Origin: Scleropages formosus
Taxonomy: Eukaryota > Chordata > Actinopteri > Osteoglossiformes > Osteoglossidae
Length of the DNA stretch: 64,000 nt
Direction: 5' to 3'
NCBI RefSeq assembly: GCF_900964775.1
Contig: NC_041815.1
Span: forward strand, 20,671,779 to 20,735,778
Shown: in pieces, positions 56,599 through 64,000 of the stretch
Numbering within the stretch: the first letter of the stretch is position 1
Layout: each line of letters opens with the position of its first letter
Program-made: the position numbers and the translations under genes
Notes under the pieces: model-generated
Database searches by the model: none
What the model saw: only the letters and a program-made list of their open reading frames with translations
What the model was told of the DNA's origin: nothing

Positions 56599-58450
56599 GA
56601 CTGACTTGGGCTTACTGCAAAGGGATGGGCCACAGCAGAAGCCTGCCAGGAGGTCTAAATGTAGGTTCTCTTGTTGGAATTACAACCCATTGGCAGATGG
56701 ATTTAATTTGTTCCTACATTTTAATTTTGGTTAAGCTCAATGAATGGATCTCTGTTTTGTACGCTGAGATCAAATATTCTTTTGTCAGTAGTGTGGCATG
56801 AAGGGGAGGTTACATTAATTTTATCAATCCATGCCAAACAAATCAAAGCTCTGATCAGTCTAGATATTCCAAAAACACTGATGAACTAAAAGAAACGAGA
56901 ATCCACAAATCATGGGCTTTGATGTTGACACATCCGCACCACAATTTAGGTGTTAGTTTCTGCAATTAGATTGAGACAAGGTGGCACCAAAAACCTTCAC
57001 TTTTCTTTGCAACATCAAGCCTTAGTCTAGATACTATGGGAAACAGTATGTGCACACCACTCATTAGTATTAGAGAAATGAGGAGGGATTCTACCCCAGT
57101 ATCTTCTCCTTGTTCTTCCTTTTTACTGTTTATTCACTTGATGCAGCAGGTATAATACTGAGGTGTTTTATGTGTTGTGTTCATTTTTTGTGAATTTGAC
57201 TGATATCCCCCTTTGTATCTGGATCAAGGAATGTTAATACTTTGGAGTTATGTCAAGGAATCATATTTTATCAAAGTTTGACTAGCACAGGTAATATGAG
57301 TGATACACTATGTCATGAACATACCTTCAACTTTTTGCAGCACAATTGGGTAGTTTACTTGGGCTGCAACTGTGTGTAGGCTGACAGTGGATGAAGACCA
57401 TTTGAAGGAATCTAGTCTTAACTTATTTTGTAGATGAAAATGAGGTTAGCTGGGGAACACTAAAATGTTAGAAAATCTCACATTAACCAAGCAGATGTGG
57501 TCATGGGAGGAACTTAAGTACCATCCTTACACTAGATATGAAGTCTCTGCTCCTTCCAAGACAGGGATGTGCGTTGTTTTGTGGGATGACTTCTCGTCTA
57601 TGCTTACGGAATAACTAACTCTTTATGTGCACTCTTAGCTACTTTTGAGTAGACATCTCCAACACAATACCATTTAATTCATACATGTTGCCTGATCTTT
57701 TAAATGCCCAACTGGATGTGTGTCTGCAGTGCACTTTTTGAAGAAAAGTTAAAATTTATTTTTTTAAGCTTCAATTGTACATATTTTCTAAGTGCTATAC
57801 TCTTTAGTTGCTTTTTCATAATTTATCCAGGTGGGCAAAACTTTGTTTCCTCCCAAGAACGGCACCAACCTCCTGATTTGTTCCAGATTTAACACAAGTG
57901 TTTGTTTTCCATTTAAATGGGGTTTCTGTAATCTATAGCTTGTCATTTACAACTAAAAGGTTGTGGAAATGAAAACTAAAATTTTGGAATCGACAAAGTG
58001 CCGCTAAAATAACGGTTTGCTGTGTTCAATGTTACATTTTTTTTAAAATGGGTGCCAAATTTGAGTCTGTGCTCTTCTCATTTAACAATCACCCTTGCCT
58101 CTAGTTGTAGATGGCTGCTAGACATTCACAAGCTGCAGTTACAATTACTGCATTTCCTAGGTCTGCCTGTAAAGGTGGGCTTCAGACACATTTTCTGGCA
58201 AGGTTGAAAAGCGGTATATGTGTCATACAGGAAAGGACCGATTGTGGAACAGCTGAATCAAAGCATTGTGGTGCTGTAAAAGCAAGATCATGTGTGGGAT
58301 GGTGGGAAATGCTTTTCAGCCTTGGACATAATCTGATGGTCTGAATAGTATCAGACGCAGCCCTTGAAGAAGCTAAAGAAGAATAATAAAACCTTGAGCT
58401 TGTACTCTTTTAGGAAGAAGCCTGTCAATAAAATGACGTAATAGGAAAAG
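56599..58450 (+). other. tbcb: Putative tbcb 3' UTR
   Basis: No coding content or repeat is recognised. Two AATAAA signals (58385-58390 and 58427-58432) close it. The distance to the sdhaf1 promoter is then under 100 bases. Confidence 0.55.
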
Positions 58451-58499
58451 GGATCTGTGTGATGTGTACTTACTTACTTACGGGCGAGTGAGGTCATCC

Positions 58500-58733
58500 G
58501 GAGCACGAGAGGGCGCTCCCGCACCAGCGCGACTCTATCACGTGCAAAGCCCGTCGGTGACATTAACATGGCTGCGGCGTTTGACTTTAAGTGGACGCGC
58601 TCGTACACGATACTGCGGCTTCGGTCCCTCCTGCGGGGAGCAGGGAAACACGGGTGGGGTCTCCGCGCTTTACTTTTGTAATGTAAACTATCAGCCCACT
58701 TTTATTTCAAACGAAGGCCACCTGCTGCTTCAG
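58500..58733 (+). promoter_or_regulatory. sdhaf1: sdhaf1 promoter and non-coding first exon
   Basis: A CpG-rich block with an E-box CACGTG (58539-58544) and AACATGGCTGCGGCG (about 58566-58580), a YY1-type initiator common in housekeeping and mitochondrial genes. A donor CTTCAG|GTAAAT at 58733/58734 pairs with the acceptor CTCCTCAG at 60251, just before the coding exon. The ATG at 58568 opens a 37-codon upstream frame that stops at 58679-58681. Confidence 0.65.
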
Positions 58734-59016
58734 GTAAATCTATCTTAGTCGCGTCTCGTGCCCAGCACCTCCAGAGTCAGTCAGTTTTTCGCAATGATGA
58801 AGTTTTAATAATTAATTTAACTAGTTAAATAATGCGGAGTTAAAAACATATTTCACCCTGTGCTACTATATAATATACTAAGCGGGGCAGCTGCTGGTAG
58901 TGGTACTTAGAGAGCTGCTGTGGGCTTGAGCAGTCCACTCCATCCACTGACTGTACAGAGACTGAGTATCTGCACTTCCTTTTACTGTTTCCTATGGAAT
59001 ATTTTTGCTGTGTTTT

Positions 59017-59107
59017 ACTGTATCGGTTCAGGGTAGTAGATCAAGGATAGTACGGCAGGATTGGGATTTGAACCAGCAACCTTCAGATTACGAATCCATG
59101 TCCTTAA
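59017..59107 (-). repeat. Partial tRNA-derived SINE in the sdhaf1 intron
   Basis: The head region only, reversed: AGGATTGGGATTTGAACCAG (inverse B box) and CAACCTTCAGATTACGAATC. The rest is too decayed to place. Confidence 0.5.
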
Positions 59108-59270
59108 AAGTAAATTGACCTTGTACTTTTAATCATAACTTTTTTGCTGTGTCTTTTCGCGTGGGATTTAATGAATTTGATCACGTTTTGATGTAAAGTT
59201 GTTCCGTTAAACACCAGTATAACTGAAATATCAAAAGAGTTCAATTTTATGGTTAATACTACAACTACCG

Positions 59271-59967
59271 AGTCATTTCCAAGGTTCAAATTAGTAACTA
59301 ACTGGTTAATATAAAGACAGATCAACAGATATTAGCTGTAGTTCTGTTAATGCCACCTTTAACAGTTTAATAGTTGTGTAACATAACATTTTTTTGTCTT
59401 GAGTTTAAACAAGATTAAGTAAGACACAGACTAAACAGATTCTACCTTTAGTAACTAGAGTTGGACTGCTCCACCCAAGCGCATTGGTAAATTACACTGC
59501 CACTTGAAGCATTCTCATTCTCTCATTCTTGTTGTTACTACTGTTACCATTATTTATTGCTATTGCTGTTGCACTCCTCACCGTCATTGTCATTGTTTTG
59601 TTTGTGCAGCATTTCTATTGTCTTTGTCCATAGTCTGTGGAGAAGCATTCAGGAAGATTTTCATGACACATGTACATGGTACTTGTATCTATGACAATAA
59701 CCTTGAAACTTGAACTTATTTTTCTTGCAACTGCCTCTCCGTTGAGGGCTAGGAAGAGCAAGCCCTCTCCATTGCCTGTGTTGTTCAGTGTGTAGAATCT
59801 GTTTAGCCTGTGTCTTACTTAATCTTGTTTAAACTCAAGACGAAAAAAATGTTATGCTACGCAACTATTAAACTGTTAAAGGTGGCATTAACAGAACTAC
59901 AGCTAATATCTGTTGATCTGTCTTTACGTTAACCAGTTAGTTACTAATTTGAACCTTGGAAATGACT
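59271..59967. repeat. Foldback element: 175-bp inverted repeat with 346-bp centre
   Basis: Left arm 59271-59445 and right arm 59792-59967 are reverse complements with only about seven differences. The left outer end is AGTCATTTCCAAGGTTCAAA; the inner end is CTAAACAGATTCTAC. The centre contains GACAATAACCTTGAAACTTG, like the tail of a retroposon, so a younger insertion between the arms is possible. No transposase is visible. It lies in the 5' UTR intron of sdhaf1 (58734-60251). Confidence 0.85.
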
Positions 59968-60253
59968 TGGTCAATTAAATGTTGATCAGTTAAAAGACAG
60001 AACAAACTACGTTACTGAACTGTTAAAAGACACCATAGCTCTTTAATCATTTGCTATTACAATGTAAAAGGTCTTGCCTGTGTAGTATTTTTTGAAGATA
60101 ACCGGCATGCAATGACTACAAATCACCACATTATTTGTAATTAATTATTATTTTTGTTAATAATTTGTTGAAACCCTATTATTCAACAATACTACGTTGG
60201 GACCTTTTTAAATTTTTTTTGAACATGTTTATACTTCTTTTGACTCCTCAGCT

Positions 60254-60502
60254 ATGGCGCGTCACAGTAAGATGCAGATGCAGGTGCTCTCACTGTATCG
60301 CCAGTTACTGCGAGCTGGCCGGTATAAACCTGGCTTTTTGATGCGGATCCGGAGTGAATTCCGTGAGAATGCCAGCATCCCGAAGAACAATGTCATGCAC
60401 ATTGAGTACCTGTATCGACGTGGCCAGCGACAACTTGAACAGATAAAAGATGCCAATACCAAGCAGCTTGGTGCTTTTACCAAAACCAGTAAGGACAACT
60501 GA
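60254..60502 (+). CDS. sdhaf1: Succinate dehydrogenase assembly factor 1 (LYR protein)
   Basis: Small mitochondrial-matrix LYR protein that helps insert iron-sulphur clusters into SDHB during complex II assembly. The single coding exon gives 82 aa; human has 115 because of a longer C-terminal tail. The LYR motif is L14-Y15-R16 and a second LYR is at 53-55 (IEYLYRRG). R55 and G57, the positions altered in human complex II leukoencephalopathy as I recall them, are conserved at the same numbering. The start MARHSKMQMQVLSLYR is in register with human MSRHSRLQ, and the ATG is three bases past the splice acceptor. No canonical AATAAA was found between its stop and clptm1, so its 3' end is unknown. 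Confidence 0.95.
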   Translation: MARHSKMQMQVLSLYRQLLRAGRYKPGFLMRIRSEFRENASIPKNNVMHIEYLYRRGQRQLEQIKDANTKQLGAFTKTSKDN

Positions 60503-61319
60503 AGTTGTAAGAAAATGCCATCCTGCCCACACAAGTGAGTGTTGTTGACACACCAATGAAACAAAAAATTTCCATCAGGAAAAAATGAGGATCGGAAGAA
60601 CCGGGATCTTGGATATGAACTAATGGAATGAGTTTTTCCCCCTACGTTCCCTGGACAATTAGCCATATGCCTTTTCAGTTCAGTTCTGCATAGCGTGGTG
60701 ATGACAACCATATAATGGACAGTTGCCTATGCTAAGCGCTGGGTGGAAATTTGCAAGACCCCTGTAAGGTCCGATGTTGTTTTGGTGATGTCCCAGCTAA
60801 TAATTTTTTTCCAAGAATAGGAATGCTCACTCGTATTTATGCGTCTTTTCTGAAAACTGTTAAGTAAATGTAATTTTTTTTTCTTGCATTTGAGGAATAC
60901 AACGTTGATAAAACCCTATTTGAAAATGTGGTGTGATTTTTGCTTCTTCCGCAAACATCTCTTTTACGGAAGCATAGTGTAAAATACAGTGCAAGGTGGG
61001 TAATTAATTGGAATTTACATTGTTCCAATATAGTGGTAATTTTAATCGTGTAGAACAAACATAAGAGCAGCCACGCACCAGATATTGGGCTGGTGTGTAT
61101 TATCCGTGTTTACAGAACATTATAGACAGACAGACAGACACCCACCCACCTGGAGCCCCACAGATGTGACTCATGTTTCCCTCACCAAGATGGCTTCTCT
61201 GGTGGTACGCCGTTTGTATGTACGTACGTACGTACTACGTCTGACGCAAACGGGAAACAAGCGAGGCTCATCCGTCACGCGAGTCTGCGATCACGACCGA
61301 GAGGAGCGAGACAAGCAAG
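60503..61319. other. sdhaf1 3' end and clptm1 promoter
   Basis: Nothing coding is recognised. Near clptm1 there are CAGA repeats (61,125-61,140), a TACG repeat (61,216-61,233), and a YY1-like AAGATGGCT at 61187-61195 whose ATG (61190) would open an upstream frame out of phase with the clptm1 start. Confidence 0.5.
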
Positions 61320-64000
61320 ATGGCGGCGCAGGAGACCGGAGCGACTCAGCAACCTACCATGAGCAACGGCGAGGTAAGAGGAATTAAATCTCACGGTCCC
61401 ACACAAGATGTCAGCAGAATAAAAGATGTCATTTCTTCGCAGAAAACGAGGATAATGATGGCGTAACATCCGATTTGTCTTATCAGTCATTTTCCCCGGA
61501 TCATCGTGATGATGATCTTCTCAATCAGTGCCGGCTCTAGAAAAATTACCCCCAGCGTTTTATCATTACAATAATATGCATTTCTCCAGAGTCCTCCGTT
61601 GTATGGACAAAACTGATTCGATGTATCTGTTTTTCTCACAGTCGTGTTGCTCATTTTGCCTTTGTCTGACTGACAAGCAGCTCAGCCAGTCTCTGTCTGT
61701 GGTGTGAAATTAATCTTGCTCCATTGTGCTCCAGGCTGAACAGATGAACATGATCATGATGACCCAGCTCGGGACACGGGTAATATATGTATAATTAACA
61801 TGGACATTTAATCACGGGGGCTAATAATTCGGTTGCAGTGGTGGCCCTGTTCTAAGATGGTGACGATGTTCAGACGTTATGATAACTAGCTGGTAAGCAG
61901 TTCAGGTACCGTCTATCATGTACGAATTTCCGATGCTGAACAATCGGCCGTTTGACACCTGGTGGTACTAACCAGGTTATATCGCTGATGGATGGATCTT
62001 CTTCATGTCACATAATTCACTGTGTTAAACACATGAAACGTGTCTTGATTCAAGTGTTAGCCACCTAGACAGGTGAGCTGTCGTCGTAGCTGTGGTTATT
62101 CATAATGTAACTATAACAACGAATACCCAACTAGTTTGGTGCAATGCCAAAGTTGATCATTAGCCTTGCCAACTAGTTTGCTGACTAGTAGTCCTGACCT
62201 GTGTCTGGCTGCACTCATAGTACTGAGTGATTTTTTTTTTTTTTTAAACCTGCCCTACTCGGCCAGGTAGACCAGTATATAGTTTTTATTTAGACCTGAA
62301 CTCATTTGAGATAATTTTTGAAGATGTAAAAAATGAGTAATGGCTGCGAAAGCGCGTTTCGCTTGTTTGTGAGATGAAAAGTAGCCTCTGACTTATCGTA
62401 CAGCCCCTCTAAACCAGGACAGTCCAGTGCCTCGTTACAGCTAAAATATCGCAGAAACTTTCTCATGTCGTCAAATCTCGCGACACACTCTTTTGTTGTT
62501 TAAAGGACACGTTGTCGTAAAATCTCGCGACGCGTCGTTTTGTCGTTGAAGGTGCGTTTGGTATGTCGAAATCTCGCGACACGTTTTGACGTGAAAAGTA
62601 CAGTTGTCGTCAACTCTCGCGTTTTGTCGTTGCTGTTGTAAGTGTTGTAATAAGAAACAAGGGCATGTCTGTCACGAGTTAAATTTGCATTGTCCGCCTA
62701 CTTTTTGTAACAACGTTTTTTTTTTTCCGTTATACCGTTGACGGGGCAGTATTGTTGGCTTATTAACGCCATGCATGACACATAAAACTATACCTTTTAA
62801 TACTCTGCCACGTCAGTTACTGCTATTTGTCAGTAGGTTATAGTAAAGATTATTTTGCCAGTGTGGGGCAAACCGCTGTGGAATTTGAGCAGTCTGACGG
62901 AAGGTAATTGGTTAGTGGCATCTCACAGGCCCGTACTGCCAAGTATTACATGGTGGTTCCATAAGCATGCCATGCATGTACCAAAAAAAAAAATTAAAAA
63001 TTAAGTCATGGAAAAATTCACATTCAAACAGTAGTCTTTTCACACATAAACCAGAAGAAACACACGAATCTTTACCCTAACCTAGGCTAGTTTAACTTGT
63101 TGCTCCGGTCCAGTTGACTACCTCTGCTTGGCTGGCTAACCATGGTTATACTTTTGAAATACTTAGTGGCTAAAGTATTTTAAGGTTTTAACACACAGGT
63201 AAAACATTAACTCTGAAAGAGCTTGTTGCAAATCCAAACACCTGGCAGGTCATGCTGGTACTCTCTTTCCACGCCGGAGTGCTTGCAGCTGGACGTATAT
63301 ATGTTTAACCTTCAGGTGATTTTCATATTGAAGCTTCGTAACATCAGCGGATGCAAATAGTTTCACGAGTTTGTGCAGGTCTGTCTGTTTTGTTCACTTT
63401 TGACAAATGACAGGTGTTTACAAAATACACGAAACACACCAGATTGCTATGTGCCTTATTCTTTCAAGAGTGCGAGGTTTGAATGAAAATGTATTTCTTT
63501 CACAACATGGGACTTGTATTGTCTGTGGTGGCCTGTAAATTTGGTAGCATCCTAGGCTGCCCAGTTCTAATTTTTGAAGTATGACTACAGCAAAAGAGGT
63601 GAATAATGATAACACTAACGGTTCACGGTAACCTGTCAAATGACTTTTAAGTCTTTAAATTCAGTTCCTTTCCTATCACATTGCAGTTGTCTGTCTGGTA
63701 TGGACATTGGAAACTATATGAACATTGTATTTTTACCTTCTGCAATGACACGTTTTTTGTTCTTTTGTGAACTGGTTACTGCGAGACCTGGCTGTAGAAA
63801 CTGCGCTTGCAGACTGAACCATACTTGTTACTCTGTCAGGAGTGAACAACCGTTACTACTGCCTGCCTGTCTGTCTGTACAGGTGAGCAGTAATGGGTCT
63901 GCAGGGGGTGACCAAGCTGTTCAGACCGCTGGAACCACGCAGCAAGCTCAGCCACAACAGCAACAACAGCCGCCTCCCAATGCTTGGCAGGTCATCAAGG
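61320..64000 (+). CDS. clptm1: CLPTM1 (cleft lip and palate-associated transmembrane protein), 5' part
   Basis: Multi-pass membrane protein of the endoplasmic reticulum; in mammals it retains GABA-A receptors, and its yeast-to-human family also includes CLPTM1L (CRR9). Only the first two coding exons are present: 61320-61373 and 63883 to the window end. They encode MAAQETGATQQPTMSNGE, then a Gln-rich linker and PPPNAWQVIK. Human has the same PAPNAWQVIKGVLFRIF, which identifies the gene. The start codon sits in AAGATGGCGGC, a YY1-type site at a CpG-rich 5' end. The remaining exons and all membrane segments lie past the window. Confidence 0.88.
61374..63882 (+). other. clptm1: clptm1 intron 1
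   Basis: A 2.5-kb intron without recognised genes or dispersed repeats. Its one marked feature is a CpG-containing tandem array with four TCTCGCG sites at 62,465-62,640 (separate entry). Confidence 0.6.
62465..62640. repeat. Degenerate 45-50-bp tandem array with TCTCGCGA motifs
   Basis: TCTCGCGA occurs at 62476-62483, 62523-62530 and 62572-62579, and TCTCGCGT at 62615-62622. The spacings are 47, 49 and 43 bases. Flanks repeat too (TGTCGTCAAATCTCGCGACA, TCGTAAAATCTCGCGACG, GTCGAAATCTCGCGACAC). This indicates an old tandem duplication in which the CpG motif stayed while the linkers drifted. Confidence 0.8.

Noticed and set aside
58464-58748. 94-codon frame in the sdhaf1 promoter region
   Set aside because: It starts upstream of the likely transcription start and crosses the splice donor; the YY1-site ATG frame is the more plausible reading.

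Overview
The window is vertebrate nuclear DNA, almost certainly from a teleost fish. The genes have GT-AG introns and encode proteins clearly orthologous to human ones. The non-coding DNA holds fish-type tRNA-derived SINEs, a Tc1/mariner remnant and many microsatellites. The SINE tail (a variant of GCGTCTGCTAAATGAATAAATG) recalls early-branching teleosts such as bonytongues, but that is a weak impression and no species can be named.

Layout, left to right. (1) 1-28,070 (+): sipa1l3, a Rap GTPase-activating protein. I could reconstruct all 20 coding exons (1,737 codons before the stop), followed by a putative 4-kb 3' UTR. (2) 28,070-30,700: intergenic DNA with SINE pieces, ending in a CpG-rich promoter. 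(3) 30,709-35,871 (+): qpctl, Golgi glutaminyl cyclase, 7 coding exons and 392 aa with every metal and catalytic residue present. (4) 37,907-40,086 (-): a compact three-exon SIX1/2-class homeobox gene of 254 aa, joined here by splice phase. (5) 40,100-45,780: the long 3' flank of six5, carrying a Tc1 copy that has lost its catalytic centre. (6) 45,779-51,202 (-): six5, 3 exons and 994 aa. (7) 54,188-56,598 (+): tbcb, 6 exons and 246 aa, preceded by a heat-shock element between two GC boxes. (8) 58,5xx-60,502 (+): sdhaf1, with a 5' UTR intron that contains a 175-bp-armed inverted repeat. (9) 61,320-64,000 (+): the first two coding exons of clptm1, running off the window.

The genes form no pathway. 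What they share is location: all have human counterparts on 19q13 (my recollection), where they lie megabases apart, while here they are packed into 64 kb. The two SIX genes in tandem on one strand look like a relic of the ancestral SIX1/2-SIX4/5 cluster. No rRNA, tRNA gene, CRISPR array, provirus or LTR element was seen. I found no wholly new system. The best leads are the linked SIX pair, the inverted repeat in the sdhaf1 intron, a regular array of TCTCGCGA sites in clptm1 intron 1, the heat-shock element at tbcb, and a frame-preserving candidate cassette exon in sipa1l3.
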